Shown: positions 18,112-26,781, counted from the first letter of the stretch. The stretch is DNA of 64,000 bases from Sva-07 sp963728355 (GCA_963728355.1 CAVSJQ010000022.1:620001-684000); one strand, 5' to 3'. A program made the numbers and translations. The notes: a model not told the origin generated them from the letters alone.

Positions 18112-18929
18112 GCCGTCGCCTCTCCCCCGCGTGCACCCGATCGCCGCAACGGTGTCACGTTGGCGGCGATCGGAGCATCGACCACGACTCGCATCCCGCC
18201 GTGCTCGAGCACCTCCATGGGCGAGCCGTAGGTCCGCTCGAGCACGTCGGGCACCAGCACCTCGTCGGGTCGCCCGGCGCCGATCACCGACCGGTTGAGA
18301 CACACGACCGTGGGCAGGTGGGCGGCGATGCCGTTGAGGTCATGGGTCGTCAGCACGATCGTCAGCCCGTCGGCGTTCAGGTCATCGAGCAGATGGAGCA
18401 CATCGTGGCGGGTGCGCACGTCGAGACCCGACGTCGGCTCGTCGAGGAAGATCACCTGCGCATTGGTGAACAGCGCACGCGCGAGGAACACCCGCTGCTG
18501 CTGACCGCCGGACAGCTCGCGGATGTGCCGGCCACCGAGGCCGGCCATCCCGAGACGATCGAGGACGTCGGCGATCTCGGAGCGCTCGGATCGGGTCATC
18601 CAGGGCATCCGCAGTCCACGGGCCCTGGCCATCCCGACGCATTCGGCGACGGTCACCGGGAAGTTCCAGTCGATCGTCTCCACCTGCGGCACGAGGCCGA
18701 CGGCGAGTCCGGGCGCGCGTCGCACGGTGCCCGACACCGGGCTGACCGTCCCGAGCATCGCCTTGAGCAGGGTCGACTTGCCCGAACCCGACGGGCCGAC
18801 GATGCCGACGAGATCGCCGGGTTCGATCGTGAGGTCGACGTCGATGAGCACCGGCGCACCGCCGCCGTAGTTCACGGTGAGGTCGTCAACGACGATCAGT
18901 CCCCCCGCCAACTCCCGGCGAGCGTTCAT
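18108..18929 (-). CDS. Zinc/manganese-type ABC transporter ATPase (ZnuC/MntA family)
   Basis: 273 residues from ATG 18929; a 20-residue longer frame would overlap the substrate-binding gene. Walker A is G-P-S-G-S-G-K-S-T, followed by the Q-loop V-P-Q-V-E-T-I-D-W-N-F-P-V-T, which is typical of the metal importer subfamily. The signature is L-S-G-G-Q-Q-Q-R, Walker B is V-I-F-L-D-E-P-T-S-G-L-D, and the switch His lies in L-T-T-H-D. It is the middle gene of a three-gene operon. Confidence 0.92.
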   Translation of the reverse strand: MNARRELAGGLIVVDDLTVNYGGGAPVLIDVDLTIEPGDLVGIVGPSGSGKSTLLKAMLGTVSPVSGTVRRAPGLAVGLVPQVETIDWNFPVTVAECVGMARARGLRMPWMTRSERSEIADVLDRLGMAGLGGRHIRELSGGQQQRVFLARALFTNAQVIFLDEPTSGLDVRTRHDVLHLLDDLNADGLTIVLTTHDLNGIAAHLPTVVCLNRSVIGAGRPDEVLVPDVLERTYGSPMEVLEHGGMRVVVDAPIAANVTPLRRSGARGGEATA

Positions 18930-18945
18930 GGGCAGCACGTCGTGG

Positions 18946-20016
18946 TCACTGCGGGTACTCCGCATCGTCGCGGGCAACGTTGCGGACAACGAACTCGCGC
19001 AGCGCCGTCGCGTCGCCGCCGAGTGCTTCGGTCATCGTGACGAAGTTGAACTTCATCAACCCAAGCCACGAGTGTTCGGTCTCTCCGGGAGCGCCGGGCA
19101 GGTCGTCGTCACGGAGATCGTCGACGTAGACGGCACCGGTCTCCTGGGCGATCTGCTCGAGGATCGGCGAGGGGAACACCTCCGAACCGAAGATGGCGGG
19201 CACCTGCTCGGCTTCGATCTGCTCGATCAGGTTCACGACGTCGGCAGGCGTCGGATCGCCGAAGTCGGCGGGCTGCACCGCCCCGATCACGTTCCACCCG
19301 TAGGTGTCGGCGAAGTAGGCGTAGGCGTCGTGATAGGTCACCAGCTTGCGCTGATCTTCGGGGACCGAGTCGAACGCCTCGCGGATCGCGGCGTCGAACT
19401 CGTCGACGAGGATGACGAACTGGTCGTAGTTGGCATCGAGTTGGTCGGTGCACTCGGGCACCTCGGCGGCCATCGTGTCGCGGATGATCTCGGCGTACAC
19501 CTTGACGAGGGTGGGGTCGGTCCACAGGTGGGGGTTGGGCTTGCCGCCGTCTTCCGGGAACGAGAAGTCGTACTTGTACTGCTCGGGATCGACGGTCAGG
19601 TCGCCGAGCTCGACGATCCGCACGCCGTCGGCCACGTTCGCCTGGGCGAGTTCCTTGGTCGGTTCCTCGAGCTGCAGCCCGTTGATGAACACGACGTCCG
19701 CGGTGCTCATCAGTTCAGCCGCCGACGGCGGCGGCTCGAACGTGTGCGAGTTGGTTCCTTCGGGCACGATGCCGGTGATCTCGGCACAGTCGCCGATCAC
19801 GTTGGCGGCGATCGACGTGATCGGTGCAACGGTCGTGACCACCTGGAAGCCCGAGCCCTCCGTTCCCGAGTCCGCCGCCGAGGTGTCGCCCGCAGCGTCC
19901 GAGCCGGAGTCGTCGCTGCCACAGCTGGCGGCGATGACGGTCACTGCCGCGGCGCAGGCGACGACGCGCCGCACCGAGGACAGCGCGGGGAGCCGGGTGG
20001 AGGAGATCGGCGACAT
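18946..20016 (-). CDS. Metal ABC transporter substrate-binding lipoprotein (ZnuA/TroA family)
   Basis: 356 residues from ATG 20016. The signal region ends in a lipobox V-I-A-A-S-C near residue 26, followed by an acidic Asp/Ser linker. The two-lobed TroA fold shows T-V-A-P-I-T-S-I-A-A-N-V-I-G and the metal ligands N-S-H-T-F-E-P-P, N-P-H-L-W and Y-H-D-A-Y-A-Y-F, with a late acidic D-D-L-R-D-D-D. No His-rich loop is present, so zinc versus manganese is not settled by sequence. It is first in the operon, with a candidate operator 16-30 bases upstream. Confidence 0.9.
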   Translation of the reverse strand: MSPISSTRLPALSSVRRVVACAAAVTVIAASCGSDDSGSDAAGDTSAADSGTEGSGFQVVTTVAPITSIAANVIGDCAEITGIVPEGTNSHTFEPPPSAAELMSTADVVFINGLQLEEPTKELAQANVADGVRIVELGDLTVDPEQYKYDFSFPEDGGKPNPHLWTDPTLVKVYAEIIRDTMAAEVPECTDQLDANYDQFVILVDEFDAAIREAFDSVPEDQRKLVTYHDAYAYFADTYGWNVIGAVQPADFGDPTPADVVNLIEQIEAEQVPAIFGSEVFPSPILEQIAQETGAVYVDDLRDDDLPGAPGETEHSWLGLMKFNFVTMTEALGGDATALREFVVRNVARDDAEYPQ

Positions 20017-20031
20017 GGAGCGGACTCTAGT

Positions 20032-20046
20032 TGCGAGCTGCTCGCA
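20032..20046 (-). promoter_or_regulatory. Inverted repeat TGCGAG-N3-CTCGCA upstream of the metal importer
   Basis: Perfect 6-bp arms with a 3-base centre lie 16-30 bases upstream of the substrate-binding gene's ATG. The position suits a metal-responsive repressor, but the sequence is not a recognisable Zur or DtxR box. Confidence 0.4.
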
Positions 20047-20117
20047 GGTACAGTCGTGCTCCGATTTGCGCGCACAGGAACTTTGAGCACCGGCGAGCGT
20101 CGTTCCGGGCTCCTGTG

Positions 20118-20123
20118 TAGGGT
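20118..20123 (+). promoter_or_regulatory. Putative -10 TAGGGT of the eight-gene operon (leaderless type)
   Basis: TAGGGT ends 7 bases before the ATG at 20131, so a transcript would start at the initiation codon. No convincing -35 is seen. It would drive the continuous run 20131-28534. Confidence 0.42.
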
Positions 20124-20130
20124 CGCACGA

Positions 20131-21660
20131 ATGGCCCATGGCTGCTGGAATGACACCTTGGTCGTCACGGGACGCGTCGACGCCGACCGCGCCGCCGAGA
20201 TCGAACGACTCGCGCAAGCTGGCCGCAGCGTGCTGCTGGCCATCGAACCCGACGACGACATCGCCGCGGCGATCGCGGGGGTGGCCGTGGCGTCGGATCT
20301 ACAGCGCACCGAATGGTTCGTCACCCTCGCCGACGACGAGGCATCCGCCCGGCTCGACACCGAGGTCCCGATCACCACACCGTTGCGCACCCTCGCTCCC
20401 ATCGACGGCGGCATCATCGTCGCGGCGACCACGAGCGTCCGATTCGTGCACCACCCCACCATCGCCGTGCGCTGCGTCGGGGCGGGCCGCATCGTCACGA
20501 CGGGAATCGCCGATCTCGCGGCGCTGCAAGGACACGGCACACTCGCTCCGTTCGTCGCACGCCTGCTCGCACCGCCGACCCCCGCCCGAACGACCGATCT
20601 CGGCGTCGGCGTGGTCGGCTACGGGCCGTTCGGATCCATGGGCTACCTGCACGGTCTCGCCGCGACCGAGACCGACGGCCTGGTGCTCGTGGCCGCGGCC
20701 GACTCCGTCGAGCAACGGTTGGTGACCGCTCGGGCCGACTTCCCCGACCTCGTCGGGCACGCCTCCGCGGACGACCTCGCCGCCGATCCGGCCGTGGACA
20801 TCGCCATCATCGCGACGCCTCCCGTCTTGCACGCCGAACTCGCCTTGGCGCTCCTACGGGCCGGCAAGCACGTCGTGATCGAGAAGCCGATGTGCCTGCG
20901 CCGCGAGGACGCCGACGCGATCATCAGCACCGCCGCCGAAGTCGACCGCGTCGTGACGGTGCACCAGAGCCGCCGGTGGGACCGCGACTGGATCGCACTG
21001 CGGCACGTCATCTCCAGCGGCGAGATCGGCGAGGTGTTCAACGCCGAGACATTCGTGGGCGGATTCGATCACCCGTGCCGCGCTTGGCATTCGGAGGAAT
21101 CGATCTCCGGCGGAGCGATCTACGACTGGGGTTCGCACCATGTCGACTGGATCCTGCAGCTGTTCGGGTCGTCGCCGACGCGCGTGCTGTGCAGCGCACA
21201 CACCCGGGTGTGGCACGACACGACCAACGCCGACCAGCTCAGCTTGTGGATGCAATGGGACGACGGGCGCGAGGCGACGTTCCGCCAGAGCGACGTGTGC
21301 GCCATCCGGCGACCGAAGTTCCACATCGAGGGCACCCGCGGAACGATCGAGGGTCATTACCGGCCGTTGGTCGACGACCGCATCGTTCCGGGCCGTGGGC
21401 ACGTGACGGACGTGTCGCACCACGCGGAAGCTCCCGTCGATCTCACCGTCGCCACCTACGACGGCACCTTCGGTGTGCGCACGACGACGATGGCGCCGGC
21501 ACCGAGCCCCGGCTGGGGCTTCCATCGCAACCTCGCCGATCACCTGCTGCTCGGCGAACCACTGGCGGTGCATCCGGAGGAGTCCCGCGACGTCGTCGCC
21601 GTCCTCGAGGCCGGTCACCGGTCGGGCCAGAACGGCGGCGAGCTGATCGAGCTCGGTTGA
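20131..21660 (+). CDS. Gfo/Idh/MocA oxidoreductase with an extra N-terminal ThuA-like domain
   Basis: 509 residues, about 150 longer than a normal family member. Residues 1-150 form an alpha/beta domain with alternating strands (V-L-L-A-I-E-P-D-D-D, I-I-V-A-A-T-T-S) and end in G-A-G-R-I-V-T-T-G-I-A-D-L, resembling the terminal part of ThuA/glutamine amidotransferase-like folds; this part is tentative. From about residue 153 the Rossmann fold G-V-G-V-V-G-Y-G-P-F-G-S begins, with E-K-P-M-C-L and the C-terminal domain carrying G-G-A-I-Y-D-W-G-S-H-H-V-D. It is an NAD(P)-dependent sugar or inositol-type dehydrogenase with unknown substrate, first of an eight-gene run, overlapping the next gene as TGATG. 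Confidence 0.8.
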   Translation: MAHGCWNDTLVVTGRVDADRAAEIERLAQAGRSVLLAIEPDDDIAAAIAGVAVASDLQRTEWFVTLADDEASARLDTEVPITTPLRTLAPIDGGIIVAATTSVRFVHHPTIAVRCVGAGRIVTTGIADLAALQGHGTLAPFVARLLAPPTPARTTDLGVGVVGYGPFGSMGYLHGLAATETDGLVLVAAADSVEQRLVTARADFPDLVGHASADDLAADPAVDIAIIATPPVLHAELALALLRAGKHVVIEKPMCLRREDADAIISTAAEVDRVVTVHQSRRWDRDWIALRHVISSGEIGEVFNAETFVGGFDHPCRAWHSEESISGGAIYDWGSHHVDWILQLFGSSPTRVLCSAHTRVWHDTTNADQLSLWMQWDDGREATFRQSDVCAIRRPKFHIEGTRGTIEGHYRPLVDDRIVPGRGHVTDVSHHAEAPVDLTVATYDGTFGVRTTTMAPAPSPGWGFHRNLADHLLLGEPLAVHPEESRDVVAVLEAGHRSGQNGGELIELG

Positions 21661-22634
21661 TGGACGACGCTCCCGTTCCCATCGGCATCGGGGTGATCGG
21701 CGCCCGGTCGATGGTGGCGACACGTGCGGTGATGCCGGCGATCGACGCCTCGGCTCTGGCTCGCATCGCGGCGGTGTCGTCGCTCGGAGGTCCCGTGCCG
21801 GAGCCGTGGAGTGGGCTCGCTGCGGGAACGTACGAGGACGTCCTGGACCATCCCGACGTCGAGGCGGTCTACATCCCGCTGCCGAACGGCATGCACCGCG
21901 AGTGGGTCGAGCGGGCGGCGGATGCGGGCAAGCACGTGCTCTGCGAGAAGCCGCTCGCTCCGACCGTGGTGGACGCCACCGCGATGGCGGACGCCTGCGA
22001 CGCGGCCGGTGTGATGCTGGCCGAGGCGTGGATGACGCCGTTCGATGCGCGGTGGCGCGCCGCACTCGACGCAGTCGGAGACGGCGAACTCGGCACGGTG
22101 CTCGACCTCGACGCGTCGTTCACCTTCACGATCGCCGCCACCGCGAACGACAACTACCGCTGGTCCGTCGATCAGGGCGGCGGCGCGCTGCTCGACGTCG
22201 GCATCTACTGCCTGGGCCCGATCGTGGAGGTGTGGGGTGCGGAGCCCGATGTGATCGATGCGACCGCGCTCTGGCACACCACCGGTGTCGACGCCCGCAC
22301 CGAAGCGACGCTGTCGTGGAACGACGGACGCGAGGCACGCATCCGCTGCTCGTTCGTCGACCCGGAGGAGCAGCGCATCGAGATCGTCGGTGATCGGGCA
22401 TCGTTGATCATCGACGCCGACGCCCACACCGGTGGTCTGCGCGCCGCGTCGTTCCTCGTCGCCGGAGCCGACGGGCGTGTCTCCACCACATCGGTGACCG
22501 CGTCGGACCCCTACCTCGGTATGGTCGACGCATTCGCCCGGGCAGTCCGCGGTGACGAACACTGGCCACGCACCATGACGACGACCATCGAACTGCTCAC
22601 CCTGATCGAGCGGATCGCGAGCGCGAGCCGGTGA
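21660..22634 (+). CDS. Gfo/Idh/MocA family oxidoreductase
   Basis: 324 residues; ATG 21660 shares a base with the previous stop. The Rossmann start is G-I-G-V-I-G-A-R-S with Y-I-P-L-P-N-G-M-H-R-E-W and the signature C-E-K-P-L-A-P. The C-terminal domain shows R-W-S-V-D-Q-G-G-G-A-L-L-D-V-G-I-Y, the usual substrate-side motif with the DxGxY pattern. It is shorter than its upstream paralogue and lacks the N-terminal extension. The pair may act in sequence or as a heteromer on the same sugar-like substrate; this is inference from coupling. It overlaps the hydrolase gene as GTGA. Confidence 0.9.
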   Translation: MDDAPVPIGIGVIGARSMVATRAVMPAIDASALARIAAVSSLGGPVPEPWSGLAAGTYEDVLDHPDVEAVYIPLPNGMHREWVERAADAGKHVLCEKPLAPTVVDATAMADACDAAGVMLAEAWMTPFDARWRAALDAVGDGELGTVLDLDASFTFTIAATANDNYRWSVDQGGGALLDVGIYCLGPIVEVWGAEPDVIDATALWHTTGVDARTEATLSWNDGREARIRCSFVDPEEQRIEIVGDRASLIIDADAHTGGLRAASFLVAGADGRVSTTSVTASDPYLGMVDAFARAVRGDEHWPRTMTTTIELLTLIERIASASR

Positions 22635-23578
22635 CGGTCGAGGTGGCGGGCATCGAGCCCCGCCACGAACGGCACGCCTTGGCGACGGGCGTCGAACTGC
22701 ACGCCGTGCATTGGGATCCGCCTGCGCGGACGGCGCCGGGCGACGAGCGCGTCCCGTTCCTCCTCGTCCACGGCCTCGCATCGAACGCCCGGTTGTGGGA
22801 CGGCGTCGCCCAACACCTGGCGCGGCGCGGGCACCGCGTCGTCGCGGTCGACCAGCGTGGCCACGGCCGTTCGTCGAAACCGGACGACGGCTACGACATG
22901 ACCACCGTCGCCAACGACCTCCGCCTCCTGATCGACGACCTCGGTTGGCAACGCCCGGCCGTCGCCGGTCAGTCGTGGGGCGGCAACGTCGTGCTCGAAC
23001 TGGCTTGGGCACACCCCGAGTCCGTCTCGATGGCCGCATGTGTCGACGGTGGGTTCATCGATCTCGCCGGTCGCTTCCCCGAGTGGGACGACGCGGCGGC
23101 GGCACTCGCTCCCCCGCGTCTGGCCGGCACGCCGCTGGCCGACATCACCCGGTGGCTCGAGACATCGGCCGCGGACTGGCCCGAAGCGGGACGGCAGGGA
23201 ACGCTCGCAAACTTCGAGGTCCGCGACGACGGAACAATCGCACCGTGGCTCACCTACGAACGACACCTCGTCGTGTTGCGCGGTCTGTGGGAGCATCGGC
23301 CGTCGAGCCGCTACCCCGACGTTCGCGTTCGTACCCTGCTGATCGGCGCCGACACGGGCGATGTCGCCTGGAGCGCCTCGAAGCACGAGGCGGTCGATCA
23401 GGCGATCGCTGCGCTGCCTCGCGGGCGGTCCGTCTGGTTCAGCCCGGCCCACCACGACGTACACGCCCAGCAGCCCGACGCCGTCGGCGACCTCCTGCAT
23501 CGAGCGGTGACCGATCCGACGTTCTTCCCGCCTCCCGCCAACCCCGCCACCTCGGCGCCCACGAAGGAGATGCCATGA
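22631..23578 (+). CDS. Alpha/beta hydrolase
   Basis: 315 residues from GTG 22631. The classical features are the oxyanion region L-L-V-H-G-L-A-S-N, D-Q-R-G-H-G-R-S, the nucleophile elbow A-G-Q-S-W-G-G-N near residue 118, and a C-terminal H-H-D-V-H that supplies the catalytic histidine. An Asp in the L-L-I-G-A-D-T-G-D strand is a candidate acid. It could be an esterase, epoxide hydrolase-like enzyme or lactonase. The lid residues do not tell. It is coupled to both neighbours by 4-base overlaps. Confidence 0.87.
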   Translation: MTVEVAGIEPRHERHALATGVELHAVHWDPPARTAPGDERVPFLLVHGLASNARLWDGVAQHLARRGHRVVAVDQRGHGRSSKPDDGYDMTTVANDLRLLIDDLGWQRPAVAGQSWGGNVVLELAWAHPESVSMAACVDGGFIDLAGRFPEWDDAAAALAPPRLAGTPLADITRWLETSAADWPEAGRQGTLANFEVRDDGTIAPWLTYERHLVVLRGLWEHRPSSRYPDVRVRTLLIGADTGDVAWSASKHEAVDQAIAALPRGRSVWFSPAHHDVHAQQPDAVGDLLHRAVTDPTFFPPPANPATSAPTKEMP

Positions 23579-24909
23579 CGCTCCCCCGGATTCTCGCCAT
23601 CATGGGCTCTGGTGAGACGGCTCCGACGATGAAGGGGCCTCACCGCGCCATCTTCGAGCGGCTCGGCCCGGACACGAAGGCGGTACTGCTCGACACGCCG
23701 TTCGGTTTCCAGGAGAACGCACCGATCCTCGCGGCCAAGGCGATCGAGTACTTCCACGATGCGGTCGGGCGACGGGTGGAGGCCGCGGGCCTGACCCGCA
23801 CGGACAACGGCGACACCGTCGCCGTCGAGCGTGGCGTGGCCAGGGTACGTGCGGCCGATTGGGTCTTCGCCGGCCCCGGCAGTCCGACGTACGCACTTGC
23901 TCAGTGGAGGAACACGGCGGTTCCCGATGCCCTCGCCGACAAGTTGCGCACCGGTGGCGCCATCGTGTTCTCGTCGGCGGCGGCGCTCACGCTGGGCCGA
24001 GCGACGGTCCCCGTCTACGAGATCTACAAAGTGGGCGCGTATCCGCACTGGCTCGATGGTCTCGACGTGCTCAGCGAGGTCGGCCTCGACGTCGCGGTGA
24101 TCCCCCACTACGACAACGCCGAGGGAGGAAACCACGACACACGCTTCTGCTATCTCGGCGAGCGGCGTCTGGCGATGCTCGAGCCGACGCTCCCCGACGG
24201 ATGTTTCGTGCTGGGCATCGACGAGCACACCGGCGTCGTGATGGATCTCGATGCCGATACCGCCGAGATCGTCGGCAAAGGTGCCGTCACGCTGCGCCGC
24301 AACGGCGAATCCGCCCGCATCGATGCCGGTCGAACCGTCCCCCTCGATCTCCTCCGCGCCGGCCCCGGCGCGCATGTCGCCAGCGCGCATGTCGCCAGCA
24401 CAACACCGGGGTCAGACCTCGGTCTGACCCCTGGCCGAGACGAAAGCGGCAACGCGGAAGGAGCAGTGTCCGACGCAACCCAGGGAGCAACTCCACCCGG
24501 GCAAGCCGCCACCCCCACGTCCCTCGCCGACGCCGCGAAGCTGCACGAGGCGACGTTCGACGACGCGCTCGCCGCCCGTGATGCCGACCGTGCGGTGGCG
24601 GCGATCCTCGACCTCGAGTCGGCGATCGTCGAATGGTCGCGCGACACCCTCCAGTCCGACGACGTCGATCGCGCCCGCGCCGCGCTCCGTTCGATGATCG
24701 TGCGCCTCGGGGCCGCCGCCACCGAGGGCGTGCGCGACGCGCGAGAGGTCCTCGGCCCGGTGGTCGAGGCCGCGCTTGCGGCCCGAGTCGTGGCACGATC
24801 AGAGAAGGCCTTCGCGGTGTCCGACGCCATCCGCGACCAGCTCGCGGACGCCGGGATCGAGGTACGCGACACGCCCGACGGGGCGGAATGGCTGATCGCC
24901 GATGGCTGA
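23575..24909 (+). CDS. Cyanophycinase-like (peptidase S51) protein fused to a CysRS-like C-terminal domain
   Basis: 444 residues. Residues 1-260 resemble the S51/cyanophycinase amidotransferase fold: I-M-G-S-G-E-T-A near residue 9, F-A-G-P-G-S-P-T-Y-A, then V-F-S-S-A-A-A-L-T-L-G with Ser133/134 at the nucleophile position. Residues 266-310 are a low-complexity linker containing a 15-base tandem duplication and a palindromic repeat. Residues 315-444 look like the DALR/tail region of cysteinyl-tRNA synthetase, ending K-A-F-A-V-S-D-A-I-R-D-Q-L and D-T-P-D-G-A-E-W. The synthetase catalytic domain is absent. The fusion is unusual and its role is unknown. The gene overlaps the downstream ATPase gene by 8 bases. 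Confidence 0.75.
   Translation: MTLPRILAIMGSGETAPTMKGPHRAIFERLGPDTKAVLLDTPFGFQENAPILAAKAIEYFHDAVGRRVEAAGLTRTDNGDTVAVERGVARVRAADWVFAGPGSPTYALAQWRNTAVPDALADKLRTGGAIVFSSAAALTLGRATVPVYEIYKVGAYPHWLDGLDVLSEVGLDVAVIPHYDNAEGGNHDTRFCYLGERRLAMLEPTLPDGCFVLGIDEHTGVVMDLDADTAEIVGKGAVTLRRNGESARIDAGRTVPLDLLRAGPGAHVASAHVASTTPGSDLGLTPGRDESGNAEGAVSDATQGATPPGQAATPTSLADAAKLHEATFDDALAARDADRAVAAILDLESAIVEWSRDTLQSDDVDRARAALRSMIVRLGAAATEGVRDAREVLGPVVEAALAARVVARSEKAFAVSDAIRDQLADAGIEVRDTPDGAEWLIADG
24370..24399 (+). repeat. 15-base tandem duplication in coding sequence
   Basis: GCGCATGTCGCCAGC occurs twice in direct succession (24370-24384 and 24385-24399) and encodes A-H-V-A-S twice in the linker of the fusion protein. 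The copies are identical, suggesting a recent duplication. Confidence 0.85.
24408..24431 (+). repeat. Palindromic repeat family A, core copy inside a coding linker
   Basis: Perfect 11-bp arms GGGGTCAGACC (24408-24418) and GGTCTGACCCC (24421-24431) have only TC between them. The sequence shares GGGGTC/GACCCC with the elements at 28560-28590 and 31320-31350. It is read through in frame as part of the linker of the cyanophycinase-like fusion. Confidence 0.75.
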
Positions 24910-26080
24910 ACCGGCGCCGGCGTCCGCCGAGCTCCGCGGTGATCTGGCGATCCGCCTGATCGGCGTCACCAAGGAGTTCGAGGGCGCATCCGGCGCCGCC
25001 GTCGACGACCTGACGCTCGACATCGAGCGCGGCACGATCATGGCCCTGCTCGGGCCGTCCGGCTGTGGCAAGACCACCACGCTGCGGATGATCAACCGGC
25101 TGATCGAGCCGACGGCGGGCACGATCGAGATCGATGGCGTCGACGTGATGAGCCGACCGGCGCAGGAGGTGCGTCGGGGTATCGGCTACGTGATCCAGCA
25201 GGTCGGTCTCTTCCCGCACCGCACGATCGCCAGCAACATCGCCACGGTCCCGACGATGCTCGGCTGGGACAAGACCCGCTGCGCCGCCCGCGTCGAGGAG
25301 CTGACGACCCTGGTCGGGCTCGATCACGAGCTGCTCGACCGCTATCCCGACGAGCTGTCGGGCGGGCAGCAGCAACGTGTCGGCGTCGCACGTGCCCTCG
25401 CCGCCGATCCGCCGGTGTTGTTGATGGACGAGCCGTTCGGAGCCGTCGATCCCATCGTGCGCGGGCGCCTGCAGGACGAGCTGCTCGATCTGCAGCACAA
25501 GGTGAGCAAGACGATCGTGCTGGTCACCCACGACGTCGACGAGGCGCTGCGTGTCGCCGATCGGATCGCCTTGATGAACGTGGGCGGCGTCATCGAGCAA
25601 CTCGCCACACCGGACGAGCTGATGCGTGCTCCGGAGAGCGACTTCGTCAAGAGTTTCGTCGGCGAGGACCGGGGACTGCGGCGTCTCGCACTGAACCAGG
25701 TCTCCGCACTGCGGTTCCATCAGGGTCCGATCGTGCCCGTCGACGCGACGTTCGACGAGGCAGAGCGGGCTGCGGCCGCCGAGGGCAGCGACTGGCTCGG
25801 CATCACGGTCGACGGACGCTTCGCCGGGTGGACGAAGGTACGTGACCTCCGCGCCGCTCGTGCTGGCGGCATGGCACTCGCCGACGTCGAACGGTTCGAC
25901 CCGATCGCACAGGTCGAACCGTCGAGCACGCTGCGCGCGGCGATGGAACTGATCATGTCGTCGAACTCATCGGTCGCGGTGATCAACGACGGCGGACACT
26001 TCGGCGGCGTCGTCACACTCGAGGACATCCGACGTGCGCTGTCGAGCGCCGACATCGACACGGCGGACGGGACGGCATGA
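24902..26080 (+). CDS. Glycine betaine/proline-type ABC transporter ATPase with CBS region (OpuCA/ProV-like)
   Basis: 392 residues. Walker A G-P-S-G-C-G-K-T-T, Q-loop Y-V-I-Q-Q-V-G-L-F-P-H, signature L-S-G-G-Q-Q-Q-R and Walker B V-L-L-M-D-E-P-F-G-A-V-D are in order. The N-domain fits the quaternary amine importer family, especially I-Q-Q-V-G-L-F-P-H-x-T. The C-terminal 130 residues hold a CBS-like region (V-A-V-I-N-D-G-G-H-F-G-G-V-V-T), which in OpuA senses ionic strength or c-di-AMP. The gene starts 8 bases inside the previous one and overlaps the next as ATGA. Confidence 0.92.
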   Translation: MAEPAPASAELRGDLAIRLIGVTKEFEGASGAAVDDLTLDIERGTIMALLGPSGCGKTTTLRMINRLIEPTAGTIEIDGVDVMSRPAQEVRRGIGYVIQQVGLFPHRTIASNIATVPTMLGWDKTRCAARVEELTTLVGLDHELLDRYPDELSGGQQQRVGVARALAADPPVLLMDEPFGAVDPIVRGRLQDELLDLQHKVSKTIVLVTHDVDEALRVADRIALMNVGGVIEQLATPDELMRAPESDFVKSFVGEDRGLRRLALNQVSALRFHQGPIVPVDATFDEAERAAAAEGSDWLGITVDGRFAGWTKVRDLRAARAGGMALADVERFDPIAQVEPSSTLRAAMELIMSSNSSVAVINDGGHFGGVVTLEDIRRALSSADIDTADGTA

Positions 26081-26781
26081 ACCCCGCCCGGTCGTCGTCG
26101 GCACTGGTCGCCGAGGCGACCAACCCCATCATCAGGTGGGAGTGGGTCGTCGAGGAGTGGGATCAGGTCTGGGAGGCGATCGTCGAGCACCTCGTGTTGA
26201 CGTTGATGGCGATGATGCTCGGCCTGGTCGTGTCGGCGGTGCTCGCGGCAATAGCGCTCCGCCACCGCTGGACGATGACACCGATCACCGCGACGACGAG
26301 TCTGATCTACACGCTCCCGAGCGTGGCGTTGTTCGCGCTGCTCGCTCCCGTGTTCGGCAACCTGTCTCGCTGGACGGCCGTGCTGCCGCTGGCGGCCTAC
26401 ACACTGCTGATCCTCGTGACGAACATCGTGGCCGGTTTCCAGGCCGTCCCGCCGTCGGTGCGCGACTCGGCCGACGGCATGGGGATGAGCCCGACCCGCA
26501 GGTTGTGGACCGTCGACCTGCCGCTCGCAGTGCCGTACATCATCACCGGGATCCGGATTGCCACGGTGTCGACCGTCGGCCTCGTGACGGTGGCGGCGAT
26601 CATCGGTCAGGGCGGGCTCGGGCGCCTGATCTTCAGTGGCCTGCGCCGCGCCTTCTGGACACCGATGACCGTCGGCGCATCGCTCTCGATCATCGTGGCC
26701 CTCGTGCTCGACGCCGTGATCCTGGTGATCGGGCTCTGGCTCGCTCCGTGGCAGCGCCGACGCAAGGCGGGATCGCGGTGA
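26077..26781 (+). CDS. Glycine betaine-type ABC transporter permease (OpuCB/ProW-like)
   Basis: 234 residues with five to six helices. The EAA loop is recognisable as R-D-S-A-D-G-M-G-M-S-P-T-R-R, followed by L-P-L-A-V-P-Y-I-I-T-G-I-R-I-A and the family-typical I-I-G-Q-G-G-L-G-R-L-I. It forms a membrane pore with the next permease and couples to the upstream ATPase. It joins both neighbours by 4-base overlaps. Confidence 0.92.
   Translation: MNPARSSSALVAEATNPIIRWEWVVEEWDQVWEAIVEHLVLTLMAMMLGLVVSAVLAAIALRHRWTMTPITATTSLIYTLPSVALFALLAPVFGNLSRWTAVLPLAAYTLLILVTNIVAGFQAVPPSVRDSADGMGMSPTRRLWTVDLPLAVPYIITGIRIATVSTVGLVTVAAIIGQGGLGRLIFSGLRRAFWTPMTVGASLSIIVALVLDAVILVIGLWLAPWQRRRKAGSR

Noticed and set aside
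15983..18136. 717-residue minus-strand frame spanning the LLM gene and the permease
   Set aside because: It crosses two real genes and the terminator palindrome, so it cannot be a gene.
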